A DNA stretch of 64,000 nucleotides, from assembly GCA_015055805.1 (NCBI GenBank), contig SVHN01000004.1:1-64000 (forward strand), written 5' to 3'. The notes under the pieces were generated by a model, which had not been told where the DNA came from, searched no databases, and saw nothing but the letters and a program-made list of their open reading frames with translations. This document shows, piece after piece, positions 42,430 to 50,295 of the stretch (positions within the stretch are counted from its first letter, which is position 1; every line of letters starts with the position of its first letter). Source of the stretch: Clostridiales bacterium. Its GTDB lineage: Bacteria > Bacillota > Clostridia > Christensenellales > Borkfalkiaceae. Position numbers and translations under genes: made by a program.

Positions 42430-43653
42430 AGGTTTTATTGAGAAAAATTTAGTTTTAGCAATATAAAATTTAATTATAAAATACAACAAAACGTCTGCAA
42501 ATATTACGCACGGAATAACTAATGATAGCAAAATTGTAAACGTGTCACTAAAATCAACTCCCGCTAATAAATTTGCCGCTAGCGTTATCATCAACAAGTT
42601 AAAAACGATTATAGCCGACGTCAAAATGCCATCTGCATTTATACGTTTTGACGTTTTTTGATTTGGGGCTTTAAAAAATCTTACCGCCATCACAACGGGA
42701 AACGTTGAAAACGCAAGAATTAATAAAATAGTAACAATCGGCGCTGGATTAAGAACTGATTTGTAAGCTAAGCTAAAAACTAAAAATTCTAGCATAACGA
42801 CTAAATATATAAGCATTGCCGAGCAAACGTTTAACTTGTTTATAAGAATATTTCCAGGCGTAATTACTGAATCTTTAGATGAAATTCTTAATTTATAGCC
42901 TTCTTTTGCAGCTTTTAGTGTTAAATCACCAAAATCAATTTTTCCAGTATTGCTAGCTTTGTTTGTATTATAATCTGTTTGCGTGATCGTCTCGTTGAAT
43001 TTTAATTTTTCTTCAACTTTTTCTGCGTTGCTTTCGCGCGCAATCGGCGTTAACTGCTCTTGAGTTGTTGGTTTTTGCGAATTACTAGACTTAATTAAAC
43101 CGTTTAGGACGTTTCTAAAATTCAATTCTTGCGTATTATCGGGCTTTTCTTGCTGTTCTGATTCAATTTTAGATGTTAAAGGTGTTGAATCAATCGGGGT
43201 AGTAGTTTGTTGAACGTTAGTAACGCTTTGTGTCGGAACAGGGCGTTCGATATAAACGGGAACTTCGACGATTTTTTCTTTAATAGTTTCAATAACCTTA
43301 GTTTGACAAGACTGTTCTGGCGCGCAATCCATTAATTTGTCTATAATTGCGCGAGAATATGACCAGTTAGATAGGTTAGATTCTACGTTAGATTTGCCGT
43401 TTTCAGTAAGTTTAAAATACTTTCTGCGTCCGCTAACCGAATCGTTCCAGTACGACTGAACGAATTTTAACGTTTCTAAACGCTTTAGAGAACTATATAA
43501 AGTTGCTTGATTGATTTTATATTCGTTTCCGCTTTTAATTTCAATCGAATCACTGATTTGTTGCGCGAATTTATCACCGTCAATTAAGGAGTATAAAATT
43601 ATAGTGTCAATATGACCACGGATTAAATCGCTACTAATTGCTGGTTGTTCCAT
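42412..43653 (-). CDS. membrane-tethered PadR-type regulator
   Basis: 413 residues. The N-terminal 90 or so residues are a PadR winged helix (IILYSLIDGDKFAQQI, ATLYSSLKRLETLKFVQSYW, SGRRKYFKLTENGK). A low-complexity Thr/Gln/Glu-rich linker follows to about residue 260, and four hydrophobic helices end the protein (IYLVVMLEFLVFSLAY, VTILLILAFSTFPVVMAV, ILTSAIIVFNLLMITLAA, LLSLVIPCVIFADVLLYFII). PadR proteins usually act as soluble dimers; a DNA-binding domain on a long tether to the membrane is unusual. Its target and ligand are unknown. A GGAG site precedes ATG 43653. Confidence 0.75.
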   Translation of the reverse strand: MEQPAISSDLIRGHIDTIILYSLIDGDKFAQQISDSIEIKSGNEYKINQATLYSSLKRLETLKFVQSYWNDSVSGRRKYFKLTENGKSNVESNLSNWSYSRAIIDKLMDCAPEQSCQTKVIETIKEKIVEVPVYIERPVPTQSVTNVQQTTTPIDSTPLTSKIESEQQEKPDNTQELNFRNVLNGLIKSSNSQKPTTQEQLTPIARESNAEKVEEKLKFNETITQTDYNTNKASNTGKIDFGDLTLKAAKEGYKLRISSKDSVITPGNILINKLNVCSAMLIYLVVMLEFLVFSLAYKSVLNPAPIVTILLILAFSTFPVVMAVRFFKAPNQKTSKRINADGILTSAIIVFNLLMITLAANLLAGVDFSDTFTILLSLVIPCVIFADVLLYFIIKFYIAKTKFFSIKPKKTAK

Positions 43654-43680
43654 AAAAACTCCAAATATATTATTTTAATA

Positions 43681-43709
43681 AGTATACTATTAAATTTTAA
43701 TTAAGTCAA
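43681..43709 (-). promoter_or_regulatory. promoter of the PadR-type gene
   Basis: On the minus strand TTGACT (43709-43704), a 17-base spacer and TATACT (43686-43681) lie 27 bases before the ATG. The -10 region contains the 8-bp palindrome AGTATACT, a plausible site for autoregulation. Confidence 0.7.
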
Positions 43710-44029
43710 GATTTATAATTAAGATTTATAAATTAAATTATAATGTCAGATGAAATTATTTCAAAAATCATTAAATAAATACAAGCGATTTGACATTTAT
43801 ACAAAACTGTGTATTTTTAAGCCATCTATGCGTAAAAGCCGTGTTTTGCGCATAGATATAGGTGTGTTGTTATTATCATAAATGATGTGTGAATTTTAAA
43901 TTTATATTATGCCCTACATGGATTTTAAATCCTACATGGATTAATTTGCCACGCAATCCAATTATCTCTGTCATAACGATAAAATTTTGCACGCCCAGCA
44001 ATTATTCCCCTTTAATTTTTATTTATTAC
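43710..44029. other. intergenic region with hairpin and direct repeat, no gene found
   Basis: About 320 bases without a supported gene. Seen in it are a 14-bp stem with a six-base loop (43824-43837 with 43844-43857, one G-T pair, no T-run) and a 12-base direct repeat CCTACATGGATT at 43913 and 43931. The AT-rich flanks show nothing else I can name. A small RNA is possible but unsupported. Confidence 0.5.
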
Positions 44030-44058
44030 TTTACTTTTTTTAAACTTGGCGTTATAAT
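44030..44058 (+). promoter_or_regulatory. promoter of tyrosine recombinase, leaderless geometry
   Basis: TTTACT (44030-44035), 17 bases and TATAAT (44053-44058) are followed by the ATG at 44065 after only six bases, so the transcript should begin at or next to the start codon. No Shine-Dalgarno is present. Confidence 0.6.
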
Positions 44059-44064
44059 TTAATT

Positions 44065-45132
44065 ATGAAAAACAAAAGTTACTTTGAAGAACGCGAAATT
44101 GCGTGTATAGAACGCCTTAATGCAATAGTTGAAAAACTGCCCTATTACGTTCAAGATTTTTTTATAGGTGTCGAACTTAGAACTTCCCCCTTAACCCGAT
44201 TGAATTACGGATACGATTTAAGGGTGTTTTTTGATTTTTTATCAAAAAAAGTGTTTAGAGATAAAAATATAGATCAAATCAAACTTTCTGATTTAGCTGC
44301 GCTTGATGCGTCTGATATTGAATATTTTTTGAGTTATTTAAGCCATTATAACATTAACGGCAAGTACGAGCGTTGCACGGAAACTGGAAAAGCTAGAAAG
44401 CTATCAACGCTGAGAGCGTTTTATAAGTATTTCTTTAATAAAAACCTATTACCAGCAAACACCCCCACTAAGGTTACAATGCCTAAAATTCACGAAAAAG
44501 AGATTGTTAGGCTTGACACAAACGATAAAATTGACGAAATCGGCGACATGCTTTATACCGTTGAAAGTGGTCAAGGCTTAACAAAACGTCAAAAAGACTT
44601 TCATAACGTTACAAGACTTAGAGATACCGCCATTATTACCCTATTTTTAGGTACGGGTATCCGTATAAGTGAATTAGTTGGGCTAAACGTTGACGATGTA
44701 GATTTCAACACAAATAGTTTTGTCGTTACGAGAAAAGGCGGAAATCGCGCTACCCTTTATTTTAATGAAGAAGTTGCATCTGCTCTTAGCGTTTACGTGG
44801 AAACAGTTAGAAAAGACAAAAAAACGGCTCTTGAAAATGAAAAAGCATTATTTTTATCCTTGCAAGACAGAAGAATCAGCACAAGAACTGTTCAAGAACT
44901 AGTAAAAAAATACGCGCGTATCGTTTCCCCCTTAAAAAAAATAACGCCACACAAACTTAGAAGTACGTTCGGTACGAGCCTTTATAAAAAAACGGGAGAT
45001 ATTTACGTCGTTGCGGATTGTTTAGGACATAAAGACGTAAACACGACAAAGAAACACTACGCTGCGATAACAGAAGATATTAGAAAAAAAGCCGCTCAGG
45101 CAATTTCGCTTAAACCTGACGACGGCGAATAA
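44065..45132 (+). CDS. chromosomal tyrosine recombinase (XerC/XerD-like)
   Basis: 355 residues. An N-terminal SAM-like core-binding domain (residues 20-145) is followed by the catalytic domain with TGIRISELVGLNVDDV (Arg I), HKLRSTFG (His-x-x-Arg), LGHKDVNTTKKHY (His and nucleophile Tyr). It has a longer N-terminus than standard XerC/D (about 295-305 residues). Such an enzyme close to lexA is common in Clostridia. It may resolve chromosome dimers, but it could also be a different dedicated recombinase. A 13-bp perfect terminator stem follows. Confidence 0.85.
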   Translation: MKNKSYFEEREIACIERLNAIVEKLPYYVQDFFIGVELRTSPLTRLNYGYDLRVFFDFLSKKVFRDKNIDQIKLSDLAALDASDIEYFLSYLSHYNINGKYERCTETGKARKLSTLRAFYKYFFNKNLLPANTPTKVTMPKIHEKEIVRLDTNDKIDEIGDMLYTVESGQGLTKRQKDFHNVTRLRDTAIITLFLGTGIRISELVGLNVDDVDFNTNSFVVTRKGGNRATLYFNEEVASALSVYVETVRKDKKTALENEKALFLSLQDRRISTRTVQELVKKYARIVSPLKKITPHKLRSTFGTSLYKKTGDIYVVADCLGHKDVNTTKKHYAAITEDIRKKAAQAISLKPDDGE

Positions 45133-45141
45133 TTATGATTT

Positions 45142-45175
45142 AATAGGGTGATTAAATGTAATCACCCTATTTTTC
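45142..45175 (+). terminator. intrinsic terminator after the tyrosine recombinase
   Basis: AATAGGGTGATTA (45142-45154) and TAATCACCCTATT (45159-45171) form a perfect 13-bp stem with a four-base loop, followed by TTTC. Its right arm overlaps the stop codon of the small minus-strand gene. Confidence 0.88.
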
Positions 45176-45337
45176 TTCTGAGATAATTTTTGTTATCTTA
45201 ATGATTTTGTAATTTTCGTTAGTTTCAATGCATTTTCCACAACTATCACATATCTTGTTTGGATCTAAGTCACAAACGTCGCATTCGCCACAGTTAATAC
45301 ATTCCCTATCGTAAATTTCACAATATTTTTTATTCAT
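45167..45337 (-). CDS. small eight-cysteine protein, 56 residues
   Basis: On the minus strand ATG (45337) to TAG (45167) encodes a 56-residue protein with Cys6 and then CINCGECDVC, DLDPNKIC and DSCGKC, that is cysteines at 13, 16, 19, 22, 30, 33 and 36 in CxxC steps. The C-terminal 20 residues are Lys/Ile-rich. It resembles small cysteine proteins encoded near lexA and recombinase genes in other Clostridia (from memory). It may bind zinc or an iron-sulfur cluster. The ribosome site is weak (GTAGAG). A repeat-rich 340-base leader and a possible promoter at 45571-45598 lie upstream. Confidence 0.75.
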   Translation of the reverse strand: MNKKYCEIYDRECINCGECDVCDLDPNKICDSCGKCIETNENYKIIKITKIISEEK

Positions 45338-45398
45338 AATCTCTACGCCCCATTAAATATTATTTTAATATTATATAAACTATTTAAAGTTAAAGATT

Positions 45399-45577
45399 TT
45401 GCAAGCAAGTTTTCAACTTCTTATATTATAAGCCATATGATGTTAAAGATTTTGCACTACTAAATCTTTCGCAAAACTGACGTTTTGCAATAAAAACTTT
45501 TGTTTTTACACTTAAAGTTTGAAAAATTGCGAAGTTGTAAATCCTTGCAAGCAAGTTTCCAACTTCTTATATTATAA
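45399..45577. repeat. duplicated 33-bp repeat and hairpins upstream of lexA
   Basis: The 33-base segments 45399-45431 and 45545-45577 differ at one base (TTGCAAGCAAGTTT(T/C)CAAC...TATTATAA). A second 15-base copy pair GTTAAAGATTTTGCA starts at 45389 and 45442. Between them lie short hairpins (GCAAAAC/GTTTTGC at 45471-45488; GAAGTTG/CAACTTC spanning about 45520-45566). No coding frame is supported in 45340-45640. Confidence 0.65.
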
Positions 45578-45598
45578 CACATTAAAAAATTAATTCAA
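45571..45598 (-). promoter_or_regulatory. possible promoter of the small cysteine-protein gene
   Basis: On the minus strand TTGAAT (45598-45593), 16 bases and TATAAT (45576-45571). It would give a leader of about 225 bases containing both repeat copies before the ATG at 45337. The second repeat copy also carries TATAAT but lacks a good -35. Confidence 0.45.
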
Positions 45599-45631
45599 TG
45601 TAATTTAACTTAATATTAAAAATAAAAAACA

Positions 45632-45671
45632 CAAACATTTGTTTGACTTTTGTTCGTGCTAGTGGTATAAT
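45632..45671 (+). promoter_or_regulatory. lexA promoter with LexA-like operator
   Basis: TTGACT (45643-45648), 17 bases and TATAAT (45666-45671) precede ATG 45678 by six bases. The palindrome CAAACATTTGTTTG (45632-45645) overlaps the -35 box. It is close to the Gram-positive LexA box (CGAAC-N4-GTTCG) with the G replaced by A, which suggests autoregulation. Confidence 0.65.
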
Positions 45672-45677
45672 GTTGAT

Positions 45678-46268
45678 ATGAAACGTACAGAAGAAAAAAT
45701 GAATCAGATTTACAACTTTACAGTTGAATTTATTAACGATAACGGTTTTCCGCCGTCTGTTCGTGAAATTTGCTCAAAATTAAACATAAAATCAACTGCA
45801 ACTGCCTATTCTTATCTAGAAAGATTGAAGAATAAAGGTTTAATTGAAAAGAGCGCACTAAAAAAACGGGCAATTTCTTTGCCACAGAAGAATAATTTTA
45901 AGACAATTCCTTTAATCGGTACTATCAGTGCCGGCACACCTATTTTTGCGGTTGAAAATTTAGAAGGATATTATCCCTTACCCGAAGAATTTAATACAAC
46001 GGGTTCAGATTTTGCGCTGAAAGTTAAGGGTGAAAGTATGATAAACGCTGGTATATTTGATAACGATATTATTATAGTCAAACAACAAAGCGTTGCAGAA
46101 AACGGTGAAATCGTCGTCGCATTAATTGATGACAGCGCAACCGTAAAAAGATTTTTTAAAAAAGACGGTAAATTCGTCCTTCACCCTGAAAATGATTATA
46201 TGGAAGATATGATTTTTGATCAAGTAAGTATTTTAGGTGTTGTTAAAGGGTTAATGCGTAAATTTTAA
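45678..46268 (+). CDS. lexA: LexA repressor
   Basis: 196 residues. The winged-helix N-domain contains the FPPSVREICSKLNIKSTATAYSYL type motif. The autocleavage site is Ala85-Gly86, and the Ser120-Lys157 dyad lies in VKGESM and SATVKRF. It represses SOS genes until RecA-bound single-stranded DNA triggers self-cleavage. The start is the first ATG, because alignment of T-x-x-K near residue 4-7 with other LexA proteins requires it. The predicted transcript start lies on or next to the ATG, giving a leaderless message. LexA target boxes elsewhere in the window were not found. Confidence 0.95.
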   Translation: MKRTEEKMNQIYNFTVEFINDNGFPPSVREICSKLNIKSTATAYSYLERLKNKGLIEKSALKKRAISLPQKNNFKTIPLIGTISAGTPIFAVENLEGYYPLPEEFNTTGSDFALKVKGESMINAGIFDNDIIIVKQQSVAENGEIVVALIDDSATVKRFFKKDGKFVLHPENDYMEDMIFDQVSILGVVKGLMRKF

Positions 46269-46282
46269 ATGCTAAAAAAATA

Positions 46283-46313
46283 TAAACAGGATGTTATTTT
46301 TGCATCCTGTTAT
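46283..46313 (-). terminator. terminator shared by lexA and the convergent ynbB-like gene
   Basis: AACAGGATG (46285-46293) and CATCCTGTT (46303-46311) pair around nine bases. On the minus strand the stem is followed by TATATTTTTTT, a good T-run; on the plus strand the T-run is weak. Confidence 0.7.
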
Positions 46314-46317
46314 ATTA

Positions 46318-47526
46318 TTATAGTTTTAAGTTTTTAAGCGCGATTTTACAATGCTCGTATGTCAATCCACCTTGCAAATATGCTATATACGGCGGTTTTA
46401 CAGGCGCATCTGCGGAAAGTTCAATTGACGAACCTTGAACGAAACACCCCGCAGCCATAATTACTTCGTCTTCGTATCCTGGCATAGCCCAAGGCATAGC
46501 ATCTACGTAACTATCAATGGGTGAATTATACTGTATTCCCTGTATAAACGATATTAGCTCGTCTCTATTGTTAAATTTAATAGCTCTAATTATATCCCCT
46601 GGTTTTTCATCTAAACTTGGCGAAGTTTCATACCCGAGTTCGTTAAGAACAGCACCGAAAAGCAACGAACCTTTTAGTGCCTGTAAGACGACGTGCGGCG
46701 CCATAAAAACCCCTTGAAAAAAGTATTGATATCCGCTAGCATATGACCCAACTTCGCCACCGATTGACGGTGCGGTAAGTCTTGCTTGAACCATTTCAAC
46801 GTAGCAAGTTTTCCCCACGACATAACCACCTGTTGGGGCTATTCCACCGCCTATATTTTTTATCATTGAGCCCGCCATTAGATCTACGCCAACTTCGGTG
46901 GCTTCTTTTTCTTCTATAAATTCTCCGTAACAGTTATCCATCATAATGCAACCGTTAAAGCCGACTGATCTTAAAAAAGAAGTAATCTCTTCAATTTCGT
47001 TAATTCTTAACGCATTTCGCCACTCGTAACCGCGTGAACGCTGTAAGTAAACCATTTTAGGATTGTTGGTTTTTAAGTAGTTATGAATAGCGTTTTTGTC
47101 AATAAAATCGTCTTTAAGTGGTAAGGCTGTAAATTCAATACCGTAATCTTTTAGCGAGCCGTTCCCTTCCCCATATACGATATCTCTCAACGTATCATAC
47201 GGTTCGCCGGTGATACAAAGAACTTTATCATTTGGACGTAAAACACCGTATAAACAAAGCGATAGCGCGTGTGTGCCTGAAACTATTGTTGGTGAACATA
47301 TCGCCTGTTCTGCCTTGAAAATATCTGCAACGACAAGATTTAGGGTGTCGCGACCTTCATCACCGTAGCCGTAACCACTAGTACCTGAAAAATGTCTTAG
47401 TGCTAGACGATTTTTCTTAAAAGCGTTTAATACTTTTTCTTGATTAAATAATGCAACTTTATCTAATTTTAAAAACTGATCTTTTATCTTTTCTTCACAG
47501 CGTTCAATCAAATTTATGTCTATCAT
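46318..47526 (-). CDS. ynbB: methionine gamma-lyase-like PLP enzyme (aluminium resistance family)
   Basis: 402 residues from ATG 47526, which shares ATGA with the miaA stop codon; the longer frame upstream overlaps miaA. The PLP lysine is probably in MAGSMIKNIGGGIAPTGGY. HFSGTSGYGYGDEGRDTLN and SPTIVSGTHALSLCLYGVL are typical of the YnbB family in Bacillus, annotated as aluminium-resistance protein or methionine gamma-lyase family. The chemistry is not proven. Gene order miaA-ynbB-like is seen in Bacillus and Clostridia. Transcription ends at the shared lexA hairpin. Confidence 0.85.
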   Translation of the reverse strand: MIDINLIERCEEKIKDQFLKLDKVALFNQEKVLNAFKKNRLALRHFSGTSGYGYGDEGRDTLNLVVADIFKAEQAICSPTIVSGTHALSLCLYGVLRPNDKVLCITGEPYDTLRDIVYGEGNGSLKDYGIEFTALPLKDDFIDKNAIHNYLKTNNPKMVYLQRSRGYEWRNALRINEIEEITSFLRSVGFNGCIMMDNCYGEFIEEKEATEVGVDLMAGSMIKNIGGGIAPTGGYVVGKTCYVEMVQARLTAPSIGGEVGSYASGYQYFFQGVFMAPHVVLQALKGSLLFGAVLNELGYETSPSLDEKPGDIIRAIKFNNRDELISFIQGIQYNSPIDSYVDAMPWAMPGYEDEVIMAAGCFVQGSSIELSADAPVKPPYIAYLQGGLTYEHCKIALKNLKL

Positions 47527-48443
47527 ATCTGTTCTACTATCCTTTTTGCAAGTTGGTTTATCGGGCAATAATCTAAATATTTAAGTCCAGATAACTTTTT
47601 AAAAAACGTTATTTGGCGTTTTGCATAGTGTCTAGTATTTAACTTTATTTTTTCAATAGCGTCTTCCAAACTTAAACTATTTTCCAAATACTCGATTACT
47701 TCTTTATAGCCTATAGCTTGCATGCATTGATTTTCTTTCCTTACGCCGCTACTTAGAAGTCGCTTTATTTCTTCAACAAGCCCTGAATCAAACATTAAGT
47801 TTACTCTTAAATTAATTCTATTATAAAGAGTTTCTCTGTCGTGATTTATCGAATATGCGCTATAATTATATTTAGGTGTAAAATCGTCGACAATTTCCGA
47901 TTTCTTATTGCCGTTTTCATAAATTTCTAGCGCGCGTATAACGCGTTTAATGTCATTATAGTGCAATTTTTTAGCAGTATCCGGATCAAGACTTTCCAAT
48001 ATATTATAAACGTATTCATTGCCGTTAATTTCGGCTAATTTTTTATATTTTTCTCTAACTTCAAGATTGCCCGTACCATTACCGTACGATAAGTCGTACA
48101 GTATCGAATTAATATAAAAACCAGTTCCGCCGCAAATAATAGGAATTTTACCTTGGTTGTGAAGATTTTTTATTATAGGCTCGGCAAGTCTTTTATAATC
48201 ACTTACGCTAAAATTTTCAGTTGGTTCAACAACGTCTATAAGGTGATGTTTAATGCCTTGCATTTCGTCCATCGTAGGTTTTGCGGTGCCGACGTTCAAC
48301 CCCTTATAAATATACATAGAATCAGCGGATATGACTTCGGTATTTAGCAGCTTAGCGCATTCTACTGCAAGCGCAGTTTTTCCGCTTGCGGTTGGTCCAC
48401 ATATTATTATAATTTTATTTTCTACACAATTCTTTTGAACCAT
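47523..48443 (-). CDS. miaA: tRNA dimethylallyltransferase
   Basis: 306 residues. P-loop GPTASGKTALAVE lies near the start, followed by ISADSMYIYKGLNVGTAKP (Asp general base) and IICGGTGFYINSILY. It attaches a dimethylallyl group to A37 of tRNAs reading U-initial codons; its product is methylthiolated by the MiaB encoded upstream. It overlaps mutL by 22 bases at its start and the next gene by four bases at its end. Confidence 0.95.
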   Translation of the reverse strand: MVQKNCVENKIIIICGPTASGKTALAVECAKLLNTEVISADSMYIYKGLNVGTAKPTMDEMQGIKHHLIDVVEPTENFSVSDYKRLAEPIIKNLHNQGKIPIICGGTGFYINSILYDLSYGNGTGNLEVREKYKKLAEINGNEYVYNILESLDPDTAKKLHYNDIKRVIRALEIYENGNKKSEIVDDFTPKYNYSAYSINHDRETLYNRINLRVNLMFDSGLVEEIKRLLSSGVRKENQCMQAIGYKEVIEYLENSLSLEDAIEKIKLNTRHYAKRQITFFKKLSGLKYLDYCPINQLAKRIVEQI

Positions 48444-50293
48444 TTATCAATTTCCGTACGAGTAATTTTTATAGCAACAGGTCTGCCATGTGGGCATTTT
48501 AACCCTAAGTTGTTTTTTAATTCGTTAAGTAAGGTGTCGATTTCAATCTGACTTAATTTGTCACCTGCTTTAATTGCTGATTTGCAGGCTTTCTGTGCTA
48601 ATTTTTCAAACAAAACGTCGTTTAACGTAAGAGATTTTAAGACGTCTAAATCGTTTAATATGTCGTTAAAAAACTTTTGTAGATTAATATCAGATAAAAA
48701 TGCAGGAACTGTAGAGATTTTAAATGCGTTTCTACCAAACTCGCTTATTTCTATTCCCATATCATAAATAACGTTAATTTTAGAAAGAATAAATTGATAC
48801 TCTTCGTTATTAACGTTTAGAACGAAAGGAATTAATAATGGCTGTTTTATCATGTCACCATCAGAGTAAGCTTTATTTATTTTATCAAACAGCAACTTTT
48901 CATGCGCGGCGTGTTGGTCTATAAAGTACAAGTCCTGTCCGTCTTCAAGAATTAAGAAAGTATTTAATGCTTGGCCAATGACTTTTAATTCTTTTTCTAT
49001 GGTTATAGTAGTCTGTTCCTGCTTAATTTTATCTTCCTTTTCCTTTGCTAATTTTTCCAAAAACGCCTTGTTTTCAGCAAAAATATCAACACCGTCTTGT
49101 TTTTTTGTCTCAATCTGTTTCTCGATTGTTGTGTAGTCTTTTTCAGCTTTTTTACCCACGTCACAAAATACGAACTGATTCCACTTTTGTGATTCGTATT
49201 CTTCTTTTTGCGTTTCTTTTTTTGCAACTGGCTCTTTAGGTGTGGTATAATTATTAACAGTTTCATTAGGAATATTCTGGCTTTTTGCAACAATATTAAT
49301 CGCCTCGCTTGTTCCGTCTAAAACCTTTGAAACTACTGAATATATTGAACTGTAAATAATTTGATTGTTTGCAAATCTAACGTCAAGTTTATTTGGGTGA
49401 ACGTTCACGTCGACAATTTCGGACGGCAATTCGAGAGACAAAACGTAAAACGGATACTGACGTTTCATAAGATATGATGAGTATGCGTTTGCTATTGCGG
49501 CAGATACCGTTTGGTTAATAATGTATCTGCCGTTTATAAAGGTTGTCTGATATGTCCTATTCCCCTTTGTAAAGTGGTGTTTGCCTATGTAGCCGCGAAT
49601 TTTAATACCATTTTTTTCTGTATCAATATTAAAACATTCGTTAATTACGTCTGCGCCGTAGATGCAAGCCATAGCCGATTCAAATCCATCGCCAAAAGAC
49701 TGATATATAACTTTATTATCCGCAACGTATTTAAACGATATGTTGGGGTTTCCAAGTATAAATTTTGCCACCGTTGACGATATTTCACTTTCTTCAGAGC
49801 GTTCTGACTTTAAGAATTTTTCACGAACGGGAGTATTAAAGAACAAATTGTTTACAGTAATAATTGTCCCGTCTGTAGCGGCGCAATCTGTAACTTCTTG
49901 CATTTCGCCGCCTTCAGCACTTATCTGAGCACCAACTTCTTGGTCTTTGGGTTTAGATGCAATATTTATTTTTGAAACAGACGCAATACTTGCTAAAGCT
50001 TCACCCCTAAATCCTAAAGAAGTAATATTGTCTAAATCTTTAATCGTAGATATTTTGCTGGTTGCATGCGGTAAAAGAGCCTTTTTAAGCTCTGATTTTT
50101 CTATACCAGAACCATTATCGGTTATTTTTATTGATGATATACCGCCGTTTTGTATTTCTATTACAATGTTATCCGCGCCAGCATCAATAGAGTTTTCAAC
50201 TAGTTCTTTAACTACTGAAAAAGGGCGTTCAACGACTTCACCTGCGGCAATTCGATTGTAAATTTTGCTGCTTAATTGATTGATTTTACTCAT
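48422..50293 (-). CDS. mutL: DNA mismatch repair protein MutL
   Basis: 623 residues. The GHKL ATPase N-domain has KIYNRIAAGEVVERP, NSIDAGAD and GFRGEALASI. The C-terminal endonuclease motif is DQHAAHEKLLFD, in which the last acidic residue is Asp rather than Glu. It is supported by CPHGRP at the C-terminus, so the protein should be a nicking MutL as in organisms without MutH. A low-complexity linker joins the domains. It follows mutS with a two-base gap. Confidence 0.95.
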   Translation of the reverse strand: MSKINQLSSKIYNRIAAGEVVERPFSVVKELVENSIDAGADNIVIEIQNGGISSIKITDNGSGIEKSELKKALLPHATSKISTIKDLDNITSLGFRGEALASIASVSKINIASKPKDQEVGAQISAEGGEMQEVTDCAATDGTIITVNNLFFNTPVREKFLKSERSEESEISSTVAKFILGNPNISFKYVADNKVIYQSFGDGFESAMACIYGADVINECFNIDTEKNGIKIRGYIGKHHFTKGNRTYQTTFINGRYIINQTVSAAIANAYSSYLMKRQYPFYVLSLELPSEIVDVNVHPNKLDVRFANNQIIYSSIYSVVSKVLDGTSEAINIVAKSQNIPNETVNNYTTPKEPVAKKETQKEEYESQKWNQFVFCDVGKKAEKDYTTIEKQIETKKQDGVDIFAENKAFLEKLAKEKEDKIKQEQTTITIEKELKVIGQALNTFLILEDGQDLYFIDQHAAHEKLLFDKINKAYSDGDMIKQPLLIPFVLNVNNEEYQFILSKINVIYDMGIEISEFGRNAFKISTVPAFLSDINLQKFFNDILNDLDVLKSLTLNDVLFEKLAQKACKSAIKAGDKLSQIEIDTLLNELKNNLGLKCPHGRPVAIKITRTEIDKWFKRIV

Positions 50294-50295
50294 GA

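Noticed and set aside
43909-43944. Eleven-codon leader peptide MPYMDFKSYMD
   Set aside because: It has no ribosome site, results from the 12-base direct repeat and is not placed before a biosynthetic gene.
49048-49293. Lysine-rich minus-strand ORF in mutL
   Set aside because: It is an out-of-frame shadow of the low-complexity MutL linker.
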